From an uncultured Lachnospiraceae bacterium (GTDB taxonomy: Bacteria; Bacillota; Clostridia; Lachnospirales; Lachnospiraceae): a stretch of DNA of 45,262 bases. The DNA is taken from the NCBI GenBank assembly GCA_947039785.1, contig CAMQZX010000003.1, positions 1 to 45,262 of the forward strand. Direction: 5' to 3'. A program made the position numbers and the translations under genes. How positions within the stretch are numbered: position 1 is the stretch's first letter; each line of letters starts with the position of its first letter. Positions 7,946 through 15,747 of this stretch are shown here, one piece after another. The notes under the pieces were generated by a model. That model was not told the origin of the DNA, made no database searches, and saw only the letters and a program-made list of their open reading frames with translations.

Positions 7946-9934
7946 TCATACATTTACAATCTTATCGTAGGTTCTGGCTGTAAACAGGAAAATCACACCG
8001 TATACCATCGCAAAGACGCCTGCCGTAGCCACCGTACAAACTGCAAACAGCGGCACATTGGTCAGATACATCAAAGCCATCAGACGGGAAATCAGCGGAA
8101 ATGCCATGGCAATATGAATCATTGCCATTACCAGAGGAAGAAAAAATACCATTAAAATCTGACTGCGGATGGAAGATTTAACCTCCTTTTTGCTCATTCC
8201 CACCTTTCTCATAATCTGGAATCGGTAATGGTCTTCGTAGCCTTCAGAAACCTGCTTATAGTAAATAATCAATGTGGTTCCCATCAAAAACAGACACCCC
8301 AGAAATACACCCAGAAACAGAAAACCGCCATCTATACGCTGGAACGTATCCCGGTTTGCACTTCTTCCTTCCACCATCCAGTATACCTCATCCTGATATT
8401 TGTCTCTCATCCGCTCCATCAGTTCGTCGGTGAAATCAATAAACCTGGACTCATCTCCTTCCAGGTTATACATGAAGAATGAACATACAGGGCTGCCGTA
8501 TTTGGCACCTTCCACCATTTTCCTGGCTGTATCCAGGCTATCCACTACCAAATAGTAAGTAGTGGTGGTTGGAAGATAGCTTTTCACATCAATAAAAATT
8601 TCCTCCAATTCTTCTTTTACCTGCAAGGTCTTGTCTTTGATTCGAATCTCATCCTTATTATACTCTTTTTTGGTATTCACAAACAGCAGTACCTGATTTT
8701 CCTTAAGCGTTACCTCTCTGCCGGAATACAGATTATATTCATCCAGAGGAATGTAGGCTACGCCTACCACCTTATCTGTCATCTCCGATGTATAACCTCC
8801 CTCCGGCTGAGAAACAAACCCATCTTCTTCCCGCAGCATTATTTCATTGGTAAAATGAAATCTAAGTTCATCCTCTGCCTTTAGCTCATATTCCTGCAGA
8901 AGGGTTTCACTGATTGTCTCCAAGTCTGACAGTTCCTGCTCTTCCACCTGCATCTGAATTTCCCTGGGATAACGGCCTTCCAATACACTTTCTCTTCCCA
9001 CATAAAGAGATACGGTGGTGGAAATCATCAACAACACACCTGTGGAGAGAATGCAGATATTTGCCAGTCCCACCGCATTTTGTTTCATACGATAGATCAA
9101 CCCGGATACGCTGACAAAATGCCTGGTCTTATAATAAAACTTTTTATTTTTCCTAAGAAGCTTCAGCACCACAATGCTGATGGCTGTAAACAGGCAATAG
9201 GTACCGATCATCACCAGAATTACTGCCGGAAAAAAATACGTAAGAGCTGTCAGTACCGACTCCGTGGAAATGGCAATATAATACCCGCCGCCCAGGCACA
9301 AAAGCCCCATCAGTGCCAGAAGCCAGTTGCTTTTCGGCTCCCTCTCTCCCACATGTTCGCCGCTTAGAAGATCCACCGGCTTTGCAAGATGAATCTGGCG
9401 CAGATTGTTGAGATAAGACATCAGATAAATGATGCAAAATAAGAGCACTGTATTTCCGATTACATCCACAGACACCTCAAACCCCAACGGCACTGGCATA
9501 TGAATCAATTTCAACAAAATCATAAACATCAGTTTGCTGCCCACAATTCCAAGGAAAATTCCCAACACCAGACTGACTGCTGCCACCACACAGATTTCCC
9601 AGAACAATACTCTGGCAATATGCTTCTTCTCCATGCCCAGAATGTTGTAAAGCCCAATCTCTTTCTTACGCTTCTTCATCAGAAAACCATTGGTATAAAA
9701 CAAAAAGATGACAGAAAAAATTGCAATCACCCATGTCCCCATAACAAGAATCATCTGCACATCTGCCCCATGGGGTAATTTCCCCACTCCCTTGCTGGCG
9801 TTTAAAAAATTCATGATGTAAAACATGGCAGTGGTACAAATACAAGTGAGAATGTAGGGCACATAGGTCCTGTGATGGTTTTTGATATTCTGCATAGCCA
9901 GCTTGCGATACATTCCTCTATTTCCTTTATTCAT
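7946..9934 (-). CDS. BceB-like ABC transporter permease (FtsX family)
   Basis: Large permease of the type that handles or senses antimicrobial peptides together with a BceRS two-component system. About 660 residues: one helix near residues 20-45, three helices by ~165, further helices around 200-320, then a long extracytoplasmic domain of roughly 220 residues (about 310-535), and three to four C-terminal helices. This is the BceB/YxdM plan. The start is set at the ATG of MNKGNRGMYRKLA; an in-frame GTG lies three codons upstream. The gene overlaps the end of the ATPase gene by eight bases. The substrate cannot be inferred. Confidence 0.92.
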   Translation of the reverse strand: MNKGNRGMYRKLAMQNIKNHHRTYVPYILTCICTTAMFYIMNFLNASKGVGKLPHGADVQMILVMGTWVIAIFSVIFLFYTNGFLMKKRKKEIGLYNILGMEKKHIARVLFWEICVVAAVSLVLGIFLGIVGSKLMFMILLKLIHMPVPLGFEVSVDVIGNTVLLFCIIYLMSYLNNLRQIHLAKPVDLLSGEHVGEREPKSNWLLALMGLLCLGGGYYIAISTESVLTALTYFFPAVILVMIGTYCLFTAISIVVLKLLRKNKKFYYKTRHFVSVSGLIYRMKQNAVGLANICILSTGVLLMISTTVSLYVGRESVLEGRYPREIQMQVEEQELSDLETISETLLQEYELKAEDELRFHFTNEIMLREEDGFVSQPEGGYTSEMTDKVVGVAYIPLDEYNLYSGREVTLKENQVLLFVNTKKEYNKDEIRIKDKTLQVKEELEEIFIDVKSYLPTTTTYYLVVDSLDTARKMVEGAKYGSPVCSFFMYNLEGDESRFIDFTDELMERMRDKYQDEVYWMVEGRSANRDTFQRIDGGFLFLGVFLGCLFLMGTTLIIYYKQVSEGYEDHYRFQIMRKVGMSKKEVKSSIRSQILMVFFLPLVMAMIHIAMAFPLISRLMALMYLTNVPLFAVCTVATAGVFAMVYGVIFLFTARTYDKIVNV

Positions 9935-10691
9935 AATGATCACCGCCTGTCGCCAGAAGTGTGAGAGTATCAGAAATCATGTGATACATCTCCTCATTTT
10001 CCATCTGCCCTCTGTAAATCTGATGATATACCCGGCCATCCTTGATAAATAACACCCGCTTTGCATGACTGGCTGCCATGGTACTGTGAGTAACCATCAA
10101 AACAGTCTGGCCAGCTTCATTAATCTGGCGGAACAGCTTCAGCAATTGACTTGCCGCCTTGGAATCCAAAGCTCCCGTAGGTTCATCAGCCAGAATTAGT
10201 CGGGGATTGGTAATCAATGCCCTTGCCACCGCGGTCCGCTGCTTCTGACCTCCGGAAATCTCATAGGGAAATTTCTCCAGAATATCCGAAATACCAAGCT
10301 GCTGAGCCACCGGGTGAAGCTTGCCTCTCATGGTGGTATATTCCTCCCCTGCCAGCACCAGCGGCAGCAAAATATTGTCCTTCACACTAAAGGTATCTAA
10401 CAAATTAAAATCCTGAAAGACAAACCCCAGATTTTTTCTTCGAAAAGCAGAGATTTCTTTCTCGCCAAGATGTACGATACTCTTTCCTTCCAGCAGCACA
10501 TCTCCGCCAGTAGGCTTATCCAGAGCCGCAAGAATGTTTAACAGTGTTGTCTTACCACTTCCGCTCTCCCCCATAATGGCTACATATTCGCCTTCTTCCA
10601 CATCAAAGGTTACATTGGTAAGTGCCTGAACCTGATTCCCTCCAAATCGGGTGGTGTATATTTTCTTCAAATTGTTTACTTCCAGTAACAT
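9927..10691 (-). CDS. BceA-like ABC transporter ATP-binding protein
   Basis: ATPase partner of the adjacent FtsX-type permease. It has Walker A (GESGSGKTTLL), the Q loop (VFQDFNLLD), the signature motif (ISGGQKQRTAVARAL), Walker B (LILADEPTGALD) and the switch His (MVTHS). The start is placed at MLLEVNNLKK because AGGAGG lies a few bases before it; a longer frame of ten more residues exists without that support. The next gene overlaps its stop, so translation is coupled. Candidate BceR boxes lie upstream at 10825-10858. Confidence 0.95.
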   Translation of the reverse strand: MLLEVNNLKKIYTTRFGGNQVQALTNVTFDVEEGEYVAIMGESGSGKTTLLNILAALDKPTGGDVLLEGKSIVHLGEKEISAFRRKNLGFVFQDFNLLDTFSVKDNILLPLVLAGEEYTTMRGKLHPVAQQLGISDILEKFPYEISGGQKQRTAVARALITNPRLILADEPTGALDSKAASQLLKLFRQINEAGQTVLMVTHSTMAASHAKRVLFIKDGRVYHQIYRGQMENEEMYHMISDTLTLLATGGDHYE

Positions 10692-10784
10692 TTTACTCCT
10701 CCTGTAATAACCAAATTTCATATTCCCCGATCAGCGGCAAATAATCCGGTGTACTGTCATCTGCGTCTAACTGATCATATACTC

Positions 10785-10858
10785 AGTATACTGGAAAAGG
10801 AGAAACGAAAGCCATAACTTTGGCTTACATTTCTCCCTGATAACTTACAGTTTTGAAA
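10785..10858 (-). promoter_or_regulatory. Candidate BceR-type boxes and promoter of the ABC operon
   Basis: On the minus strand TTTCA-N4-TGTAA (10845-10858) resembles the TNACA-N4-TGTAA box of Bacillus BceR-type regulators. A second TGTAA follows exactly 20 bp on (10825-10829). A TATACT -10 element lies at 10785-10790 with no good -35, as expected for an activated promoter. Confidence 0.55.
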
Positions 10859-10871
10859 GGTTGGTCTTTTC

Positions 10872-11954
10872 TTAGTCAATCATATCCAGGTGACAGGAAG
10901 ATAAATCCAGTTCCACTCTGGTTCCCACTCCCAGCCGGGAGGTAATCTGAATATCATGATGAAGGCGTTTTAATATTATTCTGGACAGATACAGCCCGAT
11001 TCCTGTAGAACGCTTATGGTTCCTTCCGTTATATCCGGTAAATCCCTTGTGGAAAATCCTCGGCAGATCCTCCGGATTGATGCCAATTCCCGTATCTTCT
11101 ATTACCAGTATCTTCTTATGGCTGTCACCGGAATGATCCCCCATATAAACAGAGATACTTCCCTCATTGGTATATTTCAGGGCATTGGATAAAAGCTGTT
11201 CCAGTACAAATACCAGCCATTTCTCATCGGTGAGGACAGTGGTCTCCACCCCTTCATAATTTAATGCCAGTTTCTTTAAAATAAACATTCGGGCATATTT
11301 CCGAATCACCTGACGAATTAAGCCATCCAGAGAATATTCCCGAATCACCATATCCTGTTCCATATAGTCGGTACGGACATAGTTCAATGCCATATCCACA
11401 TACTGCTCAATCTGAAACAACTCCATGGACAGCGCAAGATGGCTCTCCCCGGAAAGCTCCTCTCCTTTGGGCTTAGAAAAGGTCCTGTGGGCCTTTTCAG
11501 GCACACCTGGCAGCTGAAGCAGAAGACGCATAGCTGCAATGGGTGTCTTGATCTGATGCACCCACAGTGTATAATACTCCAGCATTTCCTGCCTGTTCTT
11601 TCTGCTTCGCGCATCCAGACTGTAAAAGTCACTGCACAGCTGATGAAGCATATCCTGATAAAGTTCTTCCACCTCATCTCTCGGCTCCGGAAGACGCTCC
11701 AATGCCACAGACACCCCCTCAGAAATCTGCTCCAGCTTCCGATACCGCTGCCAATATTTCCTCCAGCCATTTCCGCCTATGATTGCAATACAGACACTCG
11801 AAATAGTTATTCCATAAAAATAAGGCTCCGCAGGAAGTCCATACAGAAGAAACATACTGCCAAAAATACCGGCAACCAGAAAAAGACACATCAGAATTCT
11901 TCCATGCATCTTCAAATAGGAAAAAATCAGCATCTTCCATGGTTTTTCCGTCAT
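10872..11954 (-). CDS. BceS-like intramembrane-sensing histidine kinase
   Basis: Small sensor kinase of 360 residues with two close N-terminal helices (about 17-38 and 45-61) and almost no extracellular loop, the plan of kinases that take their signal from a partner ABC transporter. The phospho-acceptor is H133 in WVHQIKTPIAAMRLL. The ATP-binding domain has an N box (LEQLLSNALKYTN), DTGIGI and GIGLYLS. The start ATG overlaps the regulator's stop by four bases (ATGA). The adjacent BceAB-like transporter supports a role in sensing peptide antibiotics or another envelope stress. Confidence 0.92.
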   Translation of the reverse strand: MTEKPWKMLIFSYLKMHGRILMCLFLVAGIFGSMFLLYGLPAEPYFYGITISSVCIAIIGGNGWRKYWQRYRKLEQISEGVSVALERLPEPRDEVEELYQDMLHQLCSDFYSLDARSRKNRQEMLEYYTLWVHQIKTPIAAMRLLLQLPGVPEKAHRTFSKPKGEELSGESHLALSMELFQIEQYVDMALNYVRTDYMEQDMVIREYSLDGLIRQVIRKYARMFILKKLALNYEGVETTVLTDEKWLVFVLEQLLSNALKYTNEGSISVYMGDHSGDSHKKILVIEDTGIGINPEDLPRIFHKGFTGYNGRNHKRSTGIGLYLSRIILKRLHHDIQITSRLGVGTRVELDLSSCHLDMID

Positions 11955-12619
11955 ATCCGATACCCCATGCCCTTCTTGGTGACAATAAAATCCTTCAAAC
12001 CAATGGCCTCCAGCTTCTTGCGGATTCGGGTCATATTCACTGTCAGCGTATTGTCATCAATATAACTGTCGCTTTCCCACAATCGAGTCATAATAGCTTC
12101 CCGGCTCACCACCTTACCTCCATGTTCAAAAAGAACCTGCAGAATACGAAATTCATTCTTTGTCAGTTCCAGACTATTGCCCTGATAGTATACGGTGGTA
12201 TCATTGAGATTCAGCATCACGCCTGCATATTCCATCACTGCAGTCTGACCTCCCATGGAGTAGGTTCTGCGCATCAGTGCCTGAACCTTGGCAGCCAGGA
12301 TTTCCAGGTCAAAGGGCTTTGCAATAAAATCGTCTCCTCCACGGCTGATTGCCATGACAATATTCATATTGTCAGAAGCGGAAGAAATAAAAATAATGGG
12401 TACCTGAGAAACCTTTCTGATTTCTTCGCACCAGTGATACCCATTATAAAAGGGCAAGGAAATATCCATGAGCACCAGCTGAGGACCGGCACTCACGAAT
12501 TCCTGCATCACTTCCCGGAAATCGCAGACACAAATGGTGTCATATCCCCAGGAATTCATATACGTTTGAATTGAATCTGCGATGACTCTGTCATCTTCCA
12601 CAACTAAAATTTTATACAT
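11951..12619 (-). CDS. BceR-like OmpR-family response regulator
   Basis: Response regulator of 222 residues and cognate of the downstream kinase. Receiver domain with VVEDDRV, the phospho-acceptor Asp in LVLMDISLPFYNG, and the FIAKPF lysine. The winged-helix domain covers about 125-220 (LTKNEFRILQVLFEHGG, LTVNMTRIRKKLEAIG). The likely targets are the boxes before the ABC operon at 10825-10858. The ribosome site is weak. No clear promoter was found in the 149 bp upstream, which contain a copy of the palindromic repeat. Confidence 0.93.
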   Translation of the reverse strand: MYKILVVEDDRVIADSIQTYMNSWGYDTICVCDFREVMQEFVSAGPQLVLMDISLPFYNGYHWCEEIRKVSQVPIIFISSASDNMNIVMAISRGGDDFIAKPFDLEILAAKVQALMRRTYSMGGQTAVMEYAGVMLNLNDTTVYYQGNSLELTKNEFRILQVLFEHGGKVVSREAIMTRLWESDSYIDDNTLTVNMTRIRKKLEAIGLKDFIVTKKGMGYRI

Positions 12620-12664
12620 ATATTTGTCACTTGCTATTCTGTCTTATCCTGTTCTGTTGTTGTA

Positions 12665-12690
12665 TCAAAGGGATATTTTCAATCCGCTTT
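12665..12690. repeat. Palindromic dispersed repeat, copy C
   Basis: Related to copies A and B, with the pattern tcaa-ggatatt-tcaat-cgcttt on the plus strand. The arms AAAGCGGAT and ATCCCTTT pair imperfectly. It lies in the 149-bp gap upstream of the BceR-like gene; nothing else is evident in that gap. Confidence 0.4.
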
Positions 12691-12768
12691 GCCGCTTCCC
12701 AGTGTACTGCCTGGTTGGTATCTATGGTATCTGGCGCTGAATATTTCGTCAGCCTTACACCAGGGGAG

Positions 12769-13185
12769 TTAAAACAAAGAATTGATGCAGTCATATCCCT
12801 CTTTCTTCAGCGCCTCTTCCGTCTCTGCTGCGTCATCTGTATGAAGAATCACTGCTGACATTTGATTGGAGTATCCGAAGGAAGAATAAATGTAGTTGAT
12901 GTTTACATTACTATCCATCAGACTTCCCAGAATCTTATCCATCACACCCATTTCATCTTCCAGACGGATGGCGATCACATCACAAATTCTGGTAACAAAG
13001 CCTTTCTTTGTCAATTCCTCCTTTGCTTTGACAGGATTATCCACTACCATACGCAAAATACAAAACTCCGGTGTGTCATAAGAATTAAACGCATAAATGC
13101 TCACACTGTGCTCATGAAGTGCAGTGGTGACTTTCCTCAGGCTTCCCGGCTGGTTTTCCACAAATACAGCTACCTGCTTTAACAT
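12769..13185 (-). CDS. ACT-domain amino-acid-binding protein
   Basis: Small protein of 138 residues made of two ACT domains (about 1-68, starting KQVAVFVENQPGSLRKVTTAL, and about 69-138, starting RLEDEMGVMDKILGSL). ACT domains bind amino acids and usually regulate an enzyme. This protein is commonly encoded beside phenylacetate-CoA ligase in clostridia, as here (29 bp downstream of paaK), so a link to aromatic amino acid or arylacetate metabolism is likely. No catalytic domain is present. GGAGG precedes the start. No terminator was seen after it. Confidence 0.88.
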   Translation of the reverse strand: MLKQVAVFVENQPGSLRKVTTALHEHSVSIYAFNSYDTPEFCILRMVVDNPVKAKEELTKKGFVTRICDVIAIRLEDEMGVMDKILGSLMDSNVNINYIYSSFGYSNQMSAVILHTDDAAETEEALKKEGYDCINSLF

Positions 13186-13214
13186 GGCTTCTACCTCCTT
13201 TTATAATCCGTATT

Positions 13215-14525
13215 TTATAATCCATCTCCACGTAAATCGGTTACACGTTTGGCTTTGCCCTCGAATCTCTGAAGGCTCATTGGAGCCACAAGCTGAATGG
13301 TTGCATCCAGACCCAAAGCGGCTTTCAGACTCTTGCGGATACGCTTCTCCAGCTCACTTAACTTGGAATAGGAATCTAACAGCCTGTCGTCAATCAACTC
13401 TACCGTAATGGTCATAACATCCAGACGATTCTTACGCTCAACTTTAATCTCATAATGCGGTCCCAATTCAGGAATCTGAAGAATTACCTCTTCAATCTGT
13501 GTAGGGAATACATTTACACCACGGATAACCATCATATCATCAGATCTTCCGAACAGATTTTCCATACGCACTGTGGTTCTTCCGCAGGCACATGGCTCAT
13601 ACATCAGCATGGATAAATCCTTGGTGCGGTAACGAATCAGCGGCAGCGCCTCTTTCCCCAGACAGGTGATGACAAGCTCTCCCTTGGAGCCTGGAGGAAG
13701 GACTTCTCCTGTCTCCGGGTTGATGATTTCCGGAATAAACCAGTCTTCGTTGATGTGCATACCCTGAAGTTCAGGACACTCGCCCGCCACACCAGGACCG
13801 CACAGCTCACTCATACCATAGTTCTGTGTACAGAGAAAGCTGTTGCCCCATACACGGTGCATCTCATCACGCATAGGCTCTGTCATACCCTCTCCTCCGA
13901 AAAGACCAATTCTCACTTTCAGATCTTCTTCCGGATCGATTCCCATGGAACGTACCACTTCTCCCAAATGCAATGCATAAGATGGAGTCGCCACCAGCAG
14001 GGTGGTTCCCAAATCCTGCATATACATAATCTGTTTCTTTGTGTTGCCGGATGATGTAGGCATCACTGACGCGCCGATGTTCTCCAATCCGGCATGAAGT
14101 CCCAACGCGCCTGTAAACATTCCATAGCCAAAGGCAATCTGCGCCACATCCTCTTTGGAAGCGCCGCCCATACAGGCGATACGGGATACATTGTTGGTCC
14201 ACACATGCATATCATTTCTTGTATAGCCTACCACCGTAGGCTTTCCGGTGGTTCCGGAAGATGCGTGCACACGTACCAGTTCCTTTCTGGGACGGGCGAA
14301 CAGTCCCATGGGATAATTATCCCGGAAATCGGATTTATTGGTAAATGGCAATTTTTCCAAATCCTTCAAGGTCTGAATGTCTGCCGGTTTTATTCCGACA
14401 GCGTCCATTTTCTGGCGATACGCCGGTACTTTCTCATAAATGTAGGCAACGGTCTGCTTTAACTTGCGAAGCTGAATTGCCTGAATCTCTTCTCTTGAAT
14501 AAGTTTCTTCTGGTGCCCAAATCAT
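13215..14525 (-). CDS. paaK: Phenylacetate-CoA ligase
   Basis: AMP-forming ligase that makes phenylacetyl-CoA, or a related arylacetyl-CoA, from the free acid, CoA and ATP. At 436 residues it has the PaaK length. Motifs seen: the phosphate-binding loop (HASSGTTGKPTVVGYT, about residue 87), YGMSELCGPGVAGEC (about 240), and the hinge-region RTKDLS plus RSDDMMVIRGVNVFP (about 330). GGGAGG lies upstream of the ATG. It heads an operon with the ACT protein. No indolepyruvate oxidoreductase genes are nearby, so its acid substrate may come from elsewhere. Confidence 0.93.
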   Translation of the reverse strand: MIWAPEETYSREEIQAIQLRKLKQTVAYIYEKVPAYRQKMDAVGIKPADIQTLKDLEKLPFTNKSDFRDNYPMGLFARPRKELVRVHASSGTTGKPTVVGYTRNDMHVWTNNVSRIACMGGASKEDVAQIAFGYGMFTGALGLHAGLENIGASVMPTSSGNTKKQIMYMQDLGTTLLVATPSYALHLGEVVRSMGIDPEEDLKVRIGLFGGEGMTEPMRDEMHRVWGNSFLCTQNYGMSELCGPGVAGECPELQGMHINEDWFIPEIINPETGEVLPPGSKGELVITCLGKEALPLIRYRTKDLSMLMYEPCACGRTTVRMENLFGRSDDMMVIRGVNVFPTQIEEVILQIPELGPHYEIKVERKNRLDVMTITVELIDDRLLDSYSKLSELEKRIRKSLKAALGLDATIQLVAPMSLQRFEGKAKRVTDLRGDGL

Positions 14526-14628
14526 GTTTCTTTCCTCCCTGTTTTCTTGGGGTATCTGATTATCATCCTGTAACTTTCCGACAGCTCTCCCGCCAGGAAA
14601 TTAATATGTTAAATCCTCAGTATACCCA

Positions 14629-14682
14629 AGTATATCATATTTTTTTCTAATGTTGAACATTTTTCATAATTCTGTTATGAAA
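14629..14682 (-). promoter_or_regulatory. paaK promoter with overlapping palindromes
   Basis: On the minus strand TTCAAC (14652-14657), a 17-bp spacer and TATACT (14629-14634). The perfect palindrome ATGTTGAACAT (14650-14660) covers the -35. TTTCATAA/TTATGAAA arms (14662-14669 and 14675-14682, five-base loop) lie just upstream. This suggests binding by a dimeric regulator. Confidence 0.55.
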
Positions 14683-14767
14683 TTCCCATGCATTGGTTAC
14701 GGTTCACTCCGTTCCCAGCAACACGCTGCGCGATGCATTATATTATGGTAGCCTTTATGAATTTCTC

Positions 14768-14796
14768 TTGCGGCAGTCTGTAAAGTAAGATACAAT
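14768..14796 (+). promoter_or_regulatory. Promoter of the amidohydrolase gene
   Basis: TTGCGG (14768-14773), a 17-bp spacer and TACAAT (14791-14796), about 37 bp before the start codon. Confidence 0.65.
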
Positions 14797-14832
14797 AAAA
14801 ACAGTATATTTTCACGAAAGGATGAATGTATC

Positions 14833-15642
14833 ATGTTTATCGATATTCACAGTCACATCTTTCCAGACAAGGTAGCCGTTAAAGCTATCCCTAAACTGGC
14901 TGGTGTCATCAAACGGGAGCCCAGTATGGACGGAACCTACACGGGACTTCAGAAATCTATGGAGGATGGCGGTGTAGACATCAGTGTTGTATTGCCCACC
15001 GTTACCAATCCCCATCAATTTGATTCTGTAATCCGCTTTGCAGACCAGATCAACGAAGAATTCTACAAGCATCCCAACTGGGGAATCATTTCATTGGCAG
15101 GTATTCACCCCGACAATGACAATTACGCAGAAAAGCTAAAGCAGATTAAGTCCATGGGTTTTTCCGGAGTTAAGATCCATCCCGACTATCAGGGTACTCT
15201 GTTTAACGACATCAAATACAAACGAATCCTGAACAAAGCTTCTGAACTGGATCTGTTTGTGTTGACTCATGCTGGCTTTGATGTCTACTCTCCCAATAAG
15301 GTCCACTGTACCGTTCCCATGATACAGGAAGTCTTGGACGAAGTAGCTCCCACCAAGCTGGTGCTGGCACACATGGGAAATAATGAATTTTACGATGAGG
15401 TAGAACATGGAATTCTGGGGCGTGATGTCTATCTGGATACTGCTTACACCATCGATAATATTCCTCCGGACCGGCTTCGCTCCATGATCCAGAAGCATGG
15501 CGCCCATAAGGTACTCTTCGGAACAGATGCTCCATGGACCCATCAGAAAAAAGGTGTCACTACGCTGGCTGAAATGGGATTATCCGAAGAAGAACTGGCT
15601 TTGGTATCTCATAAAAATGCATTGAATTTATTAAAAATATAA
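14833..15642 (+). CDS. Amidohydrolase-family metal-dependent hydrolase (TIM barrel)
   Basis: Enzyme of the amidohydrolase-2 type, 269 residues, expected to hydrolyse or decarboxylate a small organic acid. Metal-binding motifs in order: HSH near the N-terminus (IDIHSHIFP), a His in VLTHAGFD (about residue 143), another in VLAHMGNNE (about 183) and the catalytic Asp in FGTDAPW (about 234). AAAGGA precedes the ATG. It is one of only two plus-strand genes, lies alone between two minus-strand genes, and ends at a bidirectional terminator. The substrate is unknown; the shared regulatory region with paaK hints at aromatic acid metabolism but proves nothing. Confidence 0.85.
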   Translation: MFIDIHSHIFPDKVAVKAIPKLAGVIKREPSMDGTYTGLQKSMEDGGVDISVVLPTVTNPHQFDSVIRFADQINEEFYKHPNWGIISLAGIHPDNDNYAEKLKQIKSMGFSGVKIHPDYQGTLFNDIKYKRILNKASELDLFVLTHAGFDVYSPNKVHCTVPMIQEVLDEVAPTKLVLAHMGNNEFYDEVEHGILGRDVYLDTAYTIDNIPPDRLRSMIQKHGAHKVLFGTDAPWTHQKKGVTTLAEMGLSEEELALVSHKNALNLLKI

Positions 15643-15660
15643 CCCCCAATATGGCCTTTG

Positions 15661-15707
15661 ACAGCAAAAGGCGGAGATAGGAATGTCCTTGTCTTCGCCT
15701 TTTGTCA
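15661..15707. terminator. Bidirectional terminator between convergent genes
   Basis: AAAAGGCG (15666-15673) pairs with CGCCTTTT (15696-15703), and the stem extends inward through AGGA/TCCT. A/T tracts on both sides let it serve the amidohydrolase and the symporter. Confidence 0.8.
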
Positions 15708-15747
15708 TTGAATGTTCTGCACAATCCGAATGGATATTCGCTCAAAT

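Larger units (their letters stand above)
14526..14832. other. 307-bp divergent intergenic region with several dyads
   Basis: The gap between paaK and the plus-strand amidohydrolase holds no gene. It contains both divergent promoters, an 11-bp palindrome over the paaK -35 (14650-14660), an inverted repeat with 8-bp arms (14662-14682), and at 14690-14740 an ATGCAT-flanked stretch with a small ACGG/CCGT stem that looks like an intergenic repeat unit. Confidence 0.6.

Noticed and set aside
12620..12768. Open frame without a start between the ACT gene and the BceR-like gene (KRIENIP-containing)
   Set aside because: No start codon or ribosome site; explained by the palindromic repeat lying there.
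13199..13223. Short direct repeat TTTTATAATCC at a 14-bp period between paaK and the ACT gene
   Set aside because: Too short and A/T-rich to assign a role; it only spaces the two genes.
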